Assembly: GCF_000275725.1 (NCBI RefSeq)
Contig: NZ_AJTS01000049.1
Span: 233,716 to 297,715, forward strand
Direction: 5' to 3'
Origin: Vreelandella stevensii S18214
GTDB lineage: Bacteria > Pseudomonadota > Gammaproteobacteria > Pseudomonadales > Halomonadaceae
DNA: 64,000 nt
Shown one piece after another: positions 53,079-63,987 of the stretch. The position numbers were made by a program, and so were the translations under genes. Each line of letters starts with the position of its first letter. Within the stretch, counting starts at the first letter, position 1. A model generated the notes under the pieces. That model searched no databases and was not told where the DNA came from. It saw only the letters and a list, made by a program, of their open reading frames with translations.

Positions 53079-56000
53079 CACCGCTAACCCTTACCATGCA
53101 GGCGTTTGGCCCTTTTGCGGGCAGTGAGACCATCGATTTCACCGCGCTGGGCAGAAGCCCACTGTTTTTGATTAACGGCCCCACAGGCGCCGGTAAAAGC
53201 TCGATTCTCGATGCGCTCTGTTTTGCCCTGTATGGTCAAACAACCGGCAATGAGCGCGAGCCTACCCAGATGCGCTGCGACCAGGCCGACGCCACGCTAT
53301 TAACGGAAGTCTCGCTGGACTTTCACCTGCGTGGGGTCGATTACCGGGTGCGTCGCGTGCCCCAGCAGGAGCGCCCCAAAGCGCGCGGTGAAGGCACCAC
53401 CACCCATAACGCCGAAGCCCAGCTGTGGCGATTGAAAGCCGATGGCGAGGTAGACACCTGCCTGGTGGCGCGCAAGGTGAATGATGCCACTACGGAGCTG
53501 CAAACCCTGATTGGCCTGGATGCTAACCAGTTTCGTCAGGTCATGGTGCTACCCCAGGGCAAGTTCCGCGAACTGCTGCTGGCGGGCTCCAAAGAGCGCG
53601 AAGTGATTTTTTCCCAGCTGTTTCAAACCCGGATTTTTCAGCGTATCGAAGAGCGCCTGCGCACCCAGGCCAACCAGATCGAACGGGCGGTGAGTGATCA
53701 TCGCCAGCATATTAGCGGCATTCTCGCGGGGGGTGAACTGGAAAGCGAAGCCGCATTAGCGCAGGAGCAACAGGCGCTGGTGCCCCAGGTAGACCAGGCG
53801 CGGCAACACTTCGAAACCGCCCAGCAGCAGCGCCGTAGCGCCGAACAGCAGCGCGATGAGGCCATGGCCCTGCAGCGCCAGTTTGAGGCCCGGGAGTCGC
53901 TTGCGGCGGAGAAAGCCCGCCATCTTGAGCAGCACGCTGAGATAGATAGCGGTAAGGAGCGTTTAGCGCAAAACTCTCACGCCCAGGCGCTGCGCCCCCA
54001 GAGGGTGGCCTTGGGCCAGGCGCAGCAGGCGTTGACCACCCACCAGGCCGAGCAGCGCCAGGCGCAAGCTGCGTTAGCCACTCAACGTCGTAACGCCGAC
54101 CAGGCGCAGCAGGCGTTAGAAGTGGCACGCCAGCGTCAGGCAGAGCTTCCCTCGCTCCAGGAGCGGCATCGCCAATTGGGCGAATTTATTCATAAAAGCC
54201 AGCAGTTAAGCGCGCTGCAGGCACGCTTTCAAACGGCGCAGGCCGCATGGCAGCAAGCCGATGGGGTGCTTAAACGGGATGAAAATCAGCTAGAAAGCAT
54301 CCGCCAGCAGGGCGAAGCGATTAGCGTGAATCTGGAACGCTTACAGACAGAATTCCAGCAACTGGCCAGTGCCCCCACTGAGCTAAGTCGCCATAACGAC
54401 CTGTTGACCCAACGCCAAGCGCTGGATGAACTCGCGCGGCAAGCACGTGAGTTAACCCGCCAACAGCAGCAGGCAGCTGACGCACTCAGCCGTCAGAACA
54501 GTGCCACAGAACGAGCGCAACGCCATGCCACTGAGCAGGAGATGCGCTGGCACCAAGGGCAGGCCGCGCTGTTAGCGCTCACTCTTGAACAGCATGCGCC
54601 TTGCCCAGTGTGCGGCAGCTTGGAGCATCCCTCCCCAGCGGTTAACCGTGCCGAACTGGTCACGCAGGCCCAGGTTGAAGAGGCCAGATCGGCTCAGGAG
54701 CAGGCTCGTCAAGCACAACAGCGCGCCGAGCGTCACCACCATCAGCTCACTCAGCAGATCAACTACAACGCAGAGCAGACCCAACGGTTGACCCAACAGC
54801 TGGGCGAGTGGGCGAGCCAACCGCTGCTTGAACTGCAAAATGCCTGCGCAGGCTTGCGTTGCCAAGTGCAGCGCCGGGCAAGTGTCGAACGTGAGATTAG
54901 CCAGCAAATTGCCGCCCGGGATGCGCTGCGCCGGGAGTGGGGCGCGCTGGATCAGCAGCTCAAAACCCAGCGACCCGCGGTGGAAAAGGCTAAAGAGGAG
55001 GCGATGCGCCTGGAGAGCCAGTGCGACCAGTTGAGTCAATCACTGCCAGAAGATGCCCGCGACCCTGAGGCCATGCACCGAACCCTCGCTGAGCTTGAAC
55101 AGCAAATCGCCCAGCTCGAAAAAGTCTGGGAGAGCGTTCAGCAGGGAGTATCGGTCGCTCAAACCCAGTTGGCTCGGGCGGAAGAGCAGTTACGCGGCGC
55201 GAACGAGCGGGTCGAGCGTAGCGAGCAGTCGCTTCAGCAGGCGCAAGCCGAGTGGCAAGCCGCGCTGCAGGCCAGCCCCTTTGACGATGACGCCGCGTTT
55301 CAGGCGGCGCAGTTGGAGGATAACCAGCAGCAAGCGCTGACGCGTCAGGTAGAGGCTTACCAACGCCGTCTGGCCGAGCTTGAAGGTGCGCTGGAGAACT
55401 ACCAAACCCAGCTGGCGGAAAAAACACCGCCGGATCTGGCCGCGTTAACCAGCCTGGCCGAGGCCGCCCGGGCGGAAGAGAACACCCAGTTAGAGGCGTG
55501 GCGAACGCTTGATGGAAGGCTGACCACGCTCAACGCCATTCACCAAAAGCTGGCCGCCGCCCACGCCGCCCAGGCCGAACTGGAAGCCCAGTACCAGCTG
55601 TGGGGAACGCTCAGCGAAGTGGCCAACGGGCGCACCGGGAATCGCATCAGCTTGCAGCGCTTCGTGCTGGGCGTGCTGCTGGACGATGTGCTGATTCAAG
55701 CCTCCGCACGCCTGGTGCGCATGAGCCGCGGGCGCTATCAGTTGGTGCGCCGGGAAGACCCTTCCAAAGGCAATAAAGCCTCTGGCCTGGAATTGGATGT
55801 GGCCGATACCTATACCGGCAAGAACCGTCCGGTGGCGACGCTCTCCGGCGGCGAGTCGTTCATGGCTGCGCTGGCGCTGGCGCTAGGGCTTTCCGATGTG
55901 GTGCAGGCCTACGCAGGCGGTATTCAGCTGGATACGCTATTCATCGATGAAGGCTTTGGCAGCCTCGACCAGGACGCGCTGGACCAGGCCATCGCCATGC

Positions 56001-56137
56001 TCAGCGAGCTGCAAATGAGTGGACGCATGATTGGGGTGATCTCCCATGTCAGCGAACTCAAGGAGCAGATGCCGGTGCGTATCGACGTGCTGCCCAGCCG
56101 TCAGGGCAGCACGGTCGTGGTGAAAGGTGAAAGGTGA
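53075..56137 (+). CDS. sbcC: ATPase subunit SbcC
   Basis: A 1020-residue SMC-like ATPase. The N-terminal Walker A is GPTGAGKSSILDAL. Two long coiled coils rich in Gln/Ala/Glu flank the zinc hook CPVCGS (about residue 510). The C-terminal ATPase half has LSGGESFMAALALALGLSD and Walker B DTLFIDEGFGSLDQDAL. It tethers DNA ends and drives the SbcD nuclease. Confidence 0.95.
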   Translation: MTPLTLTMQAFGPFAGSETIDFTALGRSPLFLINGPTGAGKSSILDALCFALYGQTTGNEREPTQMRCDQADATLLTEVSLDFHLRGVDYRVRRVPQQERPKARGEGTTTHNAEAQLWRLKADGEVDTCLVARKVNDATTELQTLIGLDANQFRQVMVLPQGKFRELLLAGSKEREVIFSQLFQTRIFQRIEERLRTQANQIERAVSDHRQHISGILAGGELESEAALAQEQQALVPQVDQARQHFETAQQQRRSAEQQRDEAMALQRQFEARESLAAEKARHLEQHAEIDSGKERLAQNSHAQALRPQRVALGQAQQALTTHQAEQRQAQAALATQRRNADQAQQALEVARQRQAELPSLQERHRQLGEFIHKSQQLSALQARFQTAQAAWQQADGVLKRDENQLESIRQQGEAISVNLERLQTEFQQLASAPTELSRHNDLLTQRQALDELARQARELTRQQQQAADALSRQNSATERAQRHATEQEMRWHQGQAALLALTLEQHAPCPVCGSLEHPSPAVNRAELVTQAQVEEARSAQEQARQAQQRAERHHHQLTQQINYNAEQTQRLTQQLGEWASQPLLELQNACAGLRCQVQRRASVEREISQQIAARDALRREWGALDQQLKTQRPAVEKAKEEAMRLESQCDQLSQSLPEDARDPEAMHRTLAELEQQIAQLEKVWESVQQGVSVAQTQLARAEEQLRGANERVERSEQSLQQAQAEWQAALQASPFDDDAAFQAAQLEDNQQQALTRQVEAYQRRLAELEGALENYQTQLAEKTPPDLAALTSLAEAARAEENTQLEAWRTLDGRLTTLNAIHQKLAAAHAAQAELEAQYQLWGTLSEVANGRTGNRISLQRFVLGVLLDDVLIQASARLVRMSRGRYQLVRREDPSKGNKASGLELDVADTYTGKNRPVATLSGGESFMAALALALGLSDVVQAYAGGIQLDTLFIDEGFGSLDQDALDQAIAMLSELQMSGRMIGVISHVSELKEQMPVRIDVLPSRQGSTVVVKGER

Positions 56138-56226
56138 CGAGCCCGGCGGTTCACGTTGCGTTCATGTTCGATGCTTTATAACCAGAACCGATCAATTCAC
56201 GATGATGACCCGAAGGGAGAGCAAGG

Positions 56227-56952
56227 ATGAATGCGAGCAAGATTCTCCAGCAGTTGATGAATCAGGCCAGTGGTGGCAAAGGCAACCGTGGTGGCATGGA
56301 CGTGCAGGGCATCATGGATGGGCTGTCGCGGCAGTTGGGCGGCAGCGACAGCCAAGCGGCGCGCTCCGGCGGCAGCTCGGGTGGGTTCGACATGAAGAGC
56401 CTGCTGGGTGGCGGGGCCATGGGCATGCTGATTGGCTCCAAGCGAGGCCGCAGCATGGGGGGCAAAGCGCTGAAGTATGGGGCCATTGCCGGGGTTGGCG
56501 TGTTGGCCTGGAAAGCCTGGCAACGCTCCCAGGCCAACGGCGGTGCCACGGCGGCGTCGGCAGAAGGGGAGCGTGTCGAGGTACTCAGCGGTGAGTACCA
56601 GGAGCGCCGCAGCCTGGAGCTGTTGCAAGCCATGATCATGGCAGCCCGCGCCGATGGCCATATCGATGAACAGGAGCAGGCGCTGATCACTCAGCAGATC
56701 GATGCGCTGGGTGCCGACGAAGAGATGCACCGCTGGGTAGAGCAGCAGCTGCGCGCCCCGCTGGACGCCAGGGCACTGGCTCGCGAAGCAGACTCCCCCC
56801 AGGCCGCCCGTGAAATGTACCTGATCAGCGTGGCGGTGACCGACGACCAGAACCCCATGGAACGTGCCTGGCTGGACCAGTTGGCCAGCGCCCTGAACCT
56901 GTCGCCCGATATAGTGGCAGAGCTGGAACATCAGGCCCAGCAGGCCAGCTGA
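56227..56952 (+). CDS. DUF533/TerB-like protein (YebE type)
   Basis: A 241-residue protein. A Gly/Ser-rich N-terminus and a hydrophobic GGGAMGMLIGSKRG...LKYGAIAGVGVLAWKAW region are followed by a helical TerB-like domain (LLQAMIMAARADGHIDEQEQALI) with acidic residues. DUF533 proteins are inner-membrane associated; E. coli YebE belongs to envelope-stress regulons. Function is unknown. GGGAGAG precedes the ATG. It overlaps pgpA by one base. Confidence 0.83.
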   Translation: MNASKILQQLMNQASGGKGNRGGMDVQGIMDGLSRQLGGSDSQAARSGGSSGGFDMKSLLGGGAMGMLIGSKRGRSMGGKALKYGAIAGVGVLAWKAWQRSQANGGATAASAEGERVEVLSGEYQERRSLELLQAMIMAARADGHIDEQEQALITQQIDALGADEEMHRWVEQQLRAPLDARALAREADSPQAAREMYLISVAVTDDQNPMERAWLDQLASALNLSPDIVAELEHQAQQAS

Positions 56953-57440
56953 TGCTCGATATCGTTGGCACTGCCAACTTGTGGCTAGCCACCGGTTTTG
57001 GACTGGGGCTGATGCCCGTGGCCCCAGGCACGTTTGGTTCCTTGCTTGGCATGCCGTTGGCCTGGTGGCTGTCAGGTCGCTCGACCCGTCAGCAGGTGGT
57101 CATCATCACGCTGATGCTGTTGGCCGCCGTGCCGGTGTGCCACATGGCGTCCCTGCATTTTGATGGACAGGATCATGGCAGTATCGTCGCCGATGAATAT
57201 GTGGCTTTCCCCTTGGCAGTGCTGGGGCTAAAAGCTGCCCGCCATCCGCTGGTGTTGGCCTTGGCGTTCGGCGTCTACCGCTTCTTTGATGGCCTGAAAC
57301 CACCGCCTATTCATCTGGCGGAACATGTTACCGGGGGAGTGGGGATCGTGCTGGATGACGTGATTGCTGCGCTGGTAAGTTGGCTGGTGGTCGCGTTGCT
57401 GGTGACACTATGGCAGCGTCGGCAGCAAAAACTCGCCTAA
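56952..57440 (+). CDS. pgpA: Phosphatidylglycerophosphatase A
   Basis: A 162-residue membrane phosphatase that removes phosphate from phosphatidylglycerophosphate to form phosphatidylglycerol. APGTFGSLLGMPLAWWL, SIVADEYVAFPLAVLGL and FRFFDGLKPPPI-like YRFFDGLKPPPIHLAE, then GGVGIVLDDVIAAL, are the PgpA motifs. Its start overlaps the stop of the DUF533 gene (TGATG), so the two form an operon. Confidence 0.9.
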   Translation: MLDIVGTANLWLATGFGLGLMPVAPGTFGSLLGMPLAWWLSGRSTRQQVVIITLMLLAAVPVCHMASLHFDGQDHGSIVADEYVAFPLAVLGLKAARHPLVLALAFGVYRFFDGLKPPPIHLAEHVTGGVGIVLDDVIAALVSWLVVALLVTLWQRRQQKLA

Positions 57441-57462
57441 CGCCACTTTTAAAATGCGCCAC

Positions 57463-57510
57463 TCATAAAGACGCCGCAGGTCGAGAAAACGACACTGCGG
57501 CGTTTTTATG
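57463..57510. terminator. Terminator downstream of pgpA
   Basis: ACGCCGCAG pairs with CTGCGGCGT, extended by an inner GTCG/CGAC and outer CATAAA/TTTATG pairs, with T5. It serves pgpA and, from the other side, the aldehyde dehydrogenase gene. Confidence 0.85.
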
Positions 57511-57545
57511 GGTTAGCCCATCGTGAGCCGATGGGCTTGGTGATG

Positions 57546-58928
57546 TTAGCTTTGCACCACAATCACCGATTTAGCGTTGACGAACTCGTGCATGCCAAAG
57601 CCGCCGTGCTCACGGCCGTAGCCTGAATCCTTCACGCCGCCAAACGGCATCTCGGGCGTTGCCACACCAAAGCCGTTGATGAACACCATGCCAGTATCGA
57701 AATACTTGCTGGCCAGCTCGGTGGCACGTTTCACGTCCCTGGAGATGATGCCGCCGCCCAGGCCGTAGCGGCTGTCGTTGGCGATGCGCATGGCGTCGTC
57801 GTCATCCTTGGCGCGAATCAGCGCCGCCACCGGGCCAAACAGCTCGTCGTCGTAGGCGGGCTGACCGGGGGTAACGTCATCCAGCACCGTGACCGGGTAG
57901 AACGCGCCTTTGCCTTCCGGCTTTTCACCGCCGCAGAGGATTTTTGCGCCCTTGCGCACGCTCTCTTCCACCTGCTCGTGAAGGGTATCGCGCAGATCCA
58001 CGCGGGCCATGGGGCCCAGGTCGCTGTCTTGCTGGGTTGGGTCGCCCGCTTTCAGGTCCTTCATGCGCGCCACGTAGCGCTCCTTGAACGCTTCGTAGTT
58101 CTTCTCGGTGACCACGAAGCGTTTGGCGGCCACGCAGGTCTGGCCGCCGTTGAATACGCGACCGGTCACGCAGGTGTCGATGGCCACGTCCAGGTCGGCG
58201 TCGTCCAGCACCAGATAAGCGTCGTTGGAGCCCAGCTCCAGCACGGTTTTTTTCAGGTGCTCGGCGGCCTTGGCGGCCACTTTACGGCCAGCGCCGTCGC
58301 TGCCGGTCAGGGTCACGCCTCGCACGGCCTTGTGGGCAATGACGTTGTCGGACACTTCATGGGAAATCACCAGCACCCGGAATACGTTTTCCGGCAGGCC
58401 CGCTTCACGATAGATCTTTTCCAGCAGCAGGCCGCTACCGGTGACGTTTTCGGCGTGTTTCAGCAGCACGCCGTTGCCCGCCATGAGGTTATCGATGGAG
58501 TAGCGCACTACCTGATAGGCAGGGAAATTCCAGGGCTGAATGCCGTAAATCACGCCCATGGGCGAGTAGGTGACAAAACCGCGCTCGCCATTACCGGGCT
58601 GGCGCTCTTCATCGGCCAGCTTGGTGGGGCCGTGCTCGGCGGTGTAGTCACAAATGCCCACGCACAGATCCACTTCCTGACGGGCCTGCTCCGGCAGCTT
58701 GCCCATCTCTTTCACCATGAGCTGGGCCAAGTCTTCCCGATGCGCTTTCAGCGCCTGGCCAATGGCCTTGACCACACGGGCGCGTTCGTCCAGAGAGGTC
58801 AGCCGCCAATCGAGAAAGGCCTCATGACAGGCCTCGACGACCTGCTGAGCCTGCTGGTCATCCATCAGTGTGTAGGATTCGAGGGTATCACCCGTGGTGG
58901 GATTGACGGTCTTGATCGTGTTGCTCAT
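57546..58928 (-). CDS. NAD(P)-dependent aldehyde dehydrogenase, succinate-semialdehyde type
   Basis: A 460-residue ALDH with AGGAG before the ATG. Catalytic Glu lies in LELGSNDAYLVLDDADLD and Cys in GGQTCVAAKRFVV; YGIQPWNFPAYQV and EMPFGGVKDSGYGREHG are ALDH landmarks. The short length and SPMGVIYGIQPWNFP resemble YneI/Sad-type succinate-semialdehyde dehydrogenases (GABA or putrescine breakdown). No transaminase gene adjoins, so the substrate is inferred. Confidence 0.85.
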   Translation of the reverse strand: MSNTIKTVNPTTGDTLESYTLMDDQQAQQVVEACHEAFLDWRLTSLDERARVVKAIGQALKAHREDLAQLMVKEMGKLPEQARQEVDLCVGICDYTAEHGPTKLADEERQPGNGERGFVTYSPMGVIYGIQPWNFPAYQVVRYSIDNLMAGNGVLLKHAENVTGSGLLLEKIYREAGLPENVFRVLVISHEVSDNVIAHKAVRGVTLTGSDGAGRKVAAKAAEHLKKTVLELGSNDAYLVLDDADLDVAIDTCVTGRVFNGGQTCVAAKRFVVTEKNYEAFKERYVARMKDLKAGDPTQQDSDLGPMARVDLRDTLHEQVEESVRKGAKILCGGEKPEGKGAFYPVTVLDDVTPGQPAYDDELFGPVAALIRAKDDDDAMRIANDSRYGLGGGIISRDVKRATELASKYFDTGMVFINGFGVATPEMPFGGVKDSGYGREHGGFGMHEFVNAKSVIVVQS

Positions 58929-58994
58929 AAGATCTCCTATCTTTAGATCAACGGGACGTGAGGGGGTAGACCATACAGCGGCTAATCGTTCCTT

Positions 58995-59138
58995 TAGGCT
59001 TGGTACGAAAACTGCCTACGCTCGCCCATACTGCGTTAAAAATTGGCTCAAAGTACTTATTTACACCCCGTAAACTCCGTCTTTTCGCCAATTTTTGCCT
59101 TGTCTGGCCATCGCTCGACGATTTTTCGTACAAGCCTA
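58995..59138. repeat. MITE-like structured repeat, about 144 bases
   Basis: The ends are imperfect inverted repeats: TAGGCTTGGTACGAAAA at the left and the complement of TAGGCTTGTACGAAAA at the right. Inside, AAAAATTGGC (59038-59047) pairs with GCCAATTTTT (59087-59096). It carries no gene; frames through it on both strands lack ribosome sites. It fills most of the 309-base gap between the aldehyde dehydrogenase and LysR genes. Confidence 0.65.
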
Positions 59139-59237
59139 GGCCGACTGGTCTATTCACGCTGATTTTCCACTTTAGTAGAAAAATCCCCATTTGCCCAAAT
59201 TTTGCGGTCTGTTCACCCGCTCAGCCTCTGGCGCTTT

Positions 59238-60149
59238 TTATGGCGCCAGGGAAGGGCGGTGGGCCCACACGGTATCCAGGGTGTCCAGCGCTGCCTTGAT
59301 GGTGGGCTCGATGGCGCGATCCTGTCGCCAGATCAGGCTCAAGGCGCAGGGCAGGCGAACGTGCTCGGCCACTGCCAGCCCGCTCTCCTGGCGCTCGGCC
59401 ATGGCCAGCGCGTCGCGGGCCAGGCTCAGGCCGACCCCGGCGCGCACCAGGTCCAGCATGCAGGCTTCCTGGTCGACCTGTGCCACTCGGTGCGGCGTGG
59501 CGCCGCTGGCAGCCAGCGCACGCTGGAGCAGGCGCGAGTGGGCCGACACGCTGGGGGTGACGATCCAAGGGAGGCTGGCCAGCGCTTCCCAGCGGGTGTC
59601 GGCCAGCTTGGCCTCCCAGCCCGGGGGCGCCACCACGTGGTAATGAAAGTGGGTCAGCTCACGCCAGGCCAGGGCGTCATGGGCTGGGCCTTCACCGGGC
59701 GGTGCCAGAAAGAAGCCCACATCCAGCTCGCTGTGCACCACGTCTTCCAGCACGCTGCCGCTCATGCCGTGGTGCAGCTCCGTTTCCAGCTGGGGCGCGC
59801 GGGCCATCAGGCGGCTCAAAAAATCGCCCAGGCGGATGAATTCAGGGTCCACGATGGTGCCGATGCGCAGCTTGCCACGCAGGGTGCTGTGCAGGGCACT
59901 GGCGCTTTGTTCGAATGCCAGCGCACTGGCCAGGGCGTTTTCGGCGGCGGGCAGCAGGGCATAGCCATCGGCAGTGAGGCGCAAGCCCTGAGGGCGGCGG
60001 GTGAACAGCGTCAGGCCAAGGTGTTGTTGAAGCTGCTTCAACTTTAGGCTGACGGCAGGCTGGGTGAGGTGCAGCTGTTCAGCGGCGCGAGACACGCTGC
60101 CGGTATGGGCAACGGCCACAAAGGCCCGTAGCGTGGCGTACTCCTGCAT
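59238..60149 (-). CDS. LysR-family regulator, probable controller of mmsA-GMC operon
   Basis: A 303-residue regulator with HTH AHTGSVSRAAEQLHLTQPAVSLKLKQLQQHLG and a C-terminal effector domain. It is divergent from mmsA with a 139-base shared promoter region, the standard arrangement for LysR control of the neighbouring operon. The effector may be the substrate of that pathway, such as 3-hydroxypropionate; this is inferred. Confidence 0.88.
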   Translation of the reverse strand: MQEYATLRAFVAVAHTGSVSRAAEQLHLTQPAVSLKLKQLQQHLGLTLFTRRPQGLRLTADGYALLPAAENALASALAFEQSASALHSTLRGKLRIGTIVDPEFIRLGDFLSRLMARAPQLETELHHGMSGSVLEDVVHSELDVGFFLAPPGEGPAHDALAWRELTHFHYHVVAPPGWEAKLADTRWEALASLPWIVTPSVSAHSRLLQRALAASGATPHRVAQVDQEACMLDLVRAGVGLSLARDALAMAERQESGLAVAEHVRLPCALSLIWRQDRAIEPTIKAALDTLDTVWAHRPSLAP

Positions 60150-60288
60150 GGTCGATGCCCTTCGTTGTTATGTTATTAGCAGAGCTTATATCCGGGTTAA
60201 AAATTACTCAATTGCTTGGCCTGTGGCGCCGGGTAGTCTAGGGCAGATTCTCCTCATCACTTAAACGACGTTTATAAAGGTAGCGACA

Positions 60289-61800
<1,512 letters not shown>

Positions 61801-61827
61801 CGCCCGCTCTTCACCGGAGTCATCTGC

Positions 61828-63519
61828 ATGTCCAACAATACAACTACCCCCATGGCGGCTCATGCCGCCATGCAATGCTTTGACTATATCGTAGTAGGCG
61901 CAGGCACCGCAGGGTGCCTGATGGCCAACCGACTGAGCGCCGACCCGAACAATCGGGTGCTGCTGATCGAAGCCGGTGGCAGAGACAACTACCACTGGAT
62001 TCATATACCCGTCGGGTACCTGTATTGCATCAACAACCCGCGCACCGACTGGCTGTTTCGCACGGAGCCCGACCAGGGATTGAACGGTCGCTCGCTGATC
62101 TATCCGCGCGGCAAGACCCTGGGCGGCTGCTCCAGTATCAACGGCATGATCTACATGCGCGGCCAGGCGCGGGATTACGACCACTGGGCGGAAGTGACCG
62201 GCAGCGATGCCTGGCGCTGGGAGAACTGCCTGCCGGACTTTATCAAACACGAAAACCACTACCGATTGGATAAAGGCAGCGACGGTGATGACACTCACCG
62301 CGCGTTTCATGGCCACGGCGGCGAGTGGCGGGTGGAGAAGCAGCGCCTGAAGTGGCAGGTGCTGGATGACTTTGCCGAAGCTGCCGTTCAGGCCGGTATT
62401 CCTCGAACCGAGGACTTCAATCGAGGTAGTAACGAAGGCGTTGCCTATTTCGAAGTCAACCAGCGCGACGGCTGGCGCTGGAACACGGCCAAGGCGTTCT
62501 TGCGCACGGCCTTGAAGCGGGACAACCTGACGCTGTGGCACTCCACCCAGGTGAACCGGCTCTGCTTCGAGCGTGATCAGGCCGTCCCCCGCTGCGAAGG
62601 AGTCGAAGTGGTGCGAGAAGGCAAGACTCTGCAGGTGCAGGCTAGCAAGGAAGTCGTGCTGTGTGCCGGCGCGATTGGCTCGCCCCACCTGCTGCAGTTA
62701 TCGGGCATCGGTCCCGCCGAGCACCTTGCCGAGCACGACATCGAGGTCGTGCACGATCTGCCGGGGGTGGGTGAGAACCTGCAAGATCACCTCCAGATAC
62801 GTTCGGTGTATCGTGTCAGCAATGCCAAAACGCTGAACGCCATGGCCAGCACGTTATGGGGCAAAGCCGGTATCGGATGGGAGTACCTCACGCGGCGCAC
62901 GGGGCCCATGAGCATGGCGCCGTCGCAGTTGGGCGCGTTCACGCGTAGTTCCGACGACCAGCCGTATCCCAATATCCAGTACCACGTGCAGCCGTTGAGT
63001 CTCGAAGCCTTTGGGCAGCCTCTGCACCCGTACCCTGCGATTACCGCCAGCGTGTGCAACTTGAACCCTACCAGCCGAGGCACCGTGCGCCTGAAAAGCG
63101 CCGACCCGCGCCAGGCACCTGCAATCGCGCCGAACTACCTGAGCACGCCCGAGGACCGCAAGGTGGCCGCCGATTCGCTGCGGGTGACGCGACGCATCGC
63201 CGAGCAGCCCGCCTTTGCCAGATACGCCCCGGAAGAGATCAAGCCGGGCGTGGAGTACCAGACCGACGAGGAACTGGCCCGCTTGGCCGGGGATATTGGC
63301 ACGACGATTTTCCATCCGGTCGGCACCACGCGGATGGGAAAAGACGACGACCCCATGGCCGTGGTGGATGCGCAATTGCGGGTTCGCGGGGTGTCTGGAC
63401 TGCGGGTGGCCGACGCGGGAGTGATGCCCACCATCACCAGTGGTAACACCAATTCGCCGACGCTGATGATCGCTGAAAAGGCCGCTGGATGGATTTTGGA
63501 AGAAAAGTCATTGCACTGA
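61828..63519 (+). CDS. GMC-family FAD oxidoreductase, choline-dehydrogenase-like
   Basis: A 563-residue flavoprotein. The FAD-binding motif is YIVVGAGTAGCLMANRLS, followed by the GMC signature GGCSSINGMIYMRGQ and the C-terminal catalytic region FHPVGTTRMG and SGNTNSPTLMIAEKAA. BetA-type choline dehydrogenase is similar, but no betB is present. Coupled to mmsA under a divergent LysR, it resembles the 3-hydroxypropionate dehydrogenase arrangement of Pseudomonas. The alcohol substrate is inferred. Confidence 0.87.
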   Translation: MSNNTTTPMAAHAAMQCFDYIVVGAGTAGCLMANRLSADPNNRVLLIEAGGRDNYHWIHIPVGYLYCINNPRTDWLFRTEPDQGLNGRSLIYPRGKTLGGCSSINGMIYMRGQARDYDHWAEVTGSDAWRWENCLPDFIKHENHYRLDKGSDGDDTHRAFHGHGGEWRVEKQRLKWQVLDDFAEAAVQAGIPRTEDFNRGSNEGVAYFEVNQRDGWRWNTAKAFLRTALKRDNLTLWHSTQVNRLCFERDQAVPRCEGVEVVREGKTLQVQASKEVVLCAGAIGSPHLLQLSGIGPAEHLAEHDIEVVHDLPGVGENLQDHLQIRSVYRVSNAKTLNAMASTLWGKAGIGWEYLTRRTGPMSMAPSQLGAFTRSSDDQPYPNIQYHVQPLSLEAFGQPLHPYPAITASVCNLNPTSRGTVRLKSADPRQAPAIAPNYLSTPEDRKVAADSLRVTRRIAEQPAFARYAPEEIKPGVEYQTDEELARLAGDIGTTIFHPVGTTRMGKDDDPMAVVDAQLRVRGVSGLRVADAGVMPTITSGNTNSPTLMIAEKAAGWILEEKSLH

Positions 63520-63709
63520 CATTTTTTTCCATCATAGTGTTGACGTGCAGCGTCGTTAAGCGCATGCTGCATGCAGTTGGTTAGCAAGTCGAACGTAGTC
63601 AGCAGTATCGAAACGCTCTCGCGTTGAGTCTGGTGAAAGTTTCTTGTTCTACCCACTGCAACTCGGGTATTACCCGGCTCTTCATTAAGCTACATCGAGG
63701 ATTTCGATC

Positions 63710-63913
63710 ATGGCAACTGGTACCGTTAAGTGGTTTAACGACACTAAAGGCTTCGGCTTCATTTCTCCGGACGACAATGGCGACGACCTGTTCGCGCACT
63801 TCTCCGAAATTCAAGCTGACGGCTTCAAAACTCTGCAAGACGGCCAGAAGGTTTCCTTCGACGTCACCCAGGGTAAAAAAGGCCTTCAGGCTTCCAACAT
63901 CAAAGTTCTGTAA
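63710..63913 (+). CDS. CspA-family cold-shock protein
   Basis: A 67-residue single-domain RNA chaperone. [16 protein letters not shown] contains RNP1 (KGFGFI), and DLFAHFSEI is the RNP2 region (usually VFVHFS). It melts mRNA secondary structure. The upstream gap of 190 bases could hold the long 5' leader typical of cold-shock genes. GAGG lies nine bases before the ATG. Confidence 0.93.
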   Translation: MATGTVKWFNDTKGFGFISPDDNGDDLFAHFSEIQADGFKTLQDGQKVSFDVTQGKKGLQASNIKVL

Positions 63914-63958
63914 TCTGAACGAATGATGTTGTCAGCTGACCTACGGGTCAGTCTGTAG

Positions 63959-63987
63959 AAAAACCCCGCCTTCGTGCGGGGTTTTTT
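63959..63987 (+). terminator. Rho-independent terminator of the cold-shock gene
   Basis: AAACCCCGC pairs with GCGGGGTTT around CTTCGT, with T6 after it. Confidence 0.85.

Noticed and set aside
59000-59299. Small ORFs on both strands through the repeat at 58995-59138
   Set aside because: They cross a structured repeat, have no ribosome site and no plausible protein features.
61828-63519. Choline dehydrogenase BetA
   Set aside because: The GMC signatures fit, but betB and betI are missing and the partner is mmsA, so glycine betaine synthesis is not supported here.
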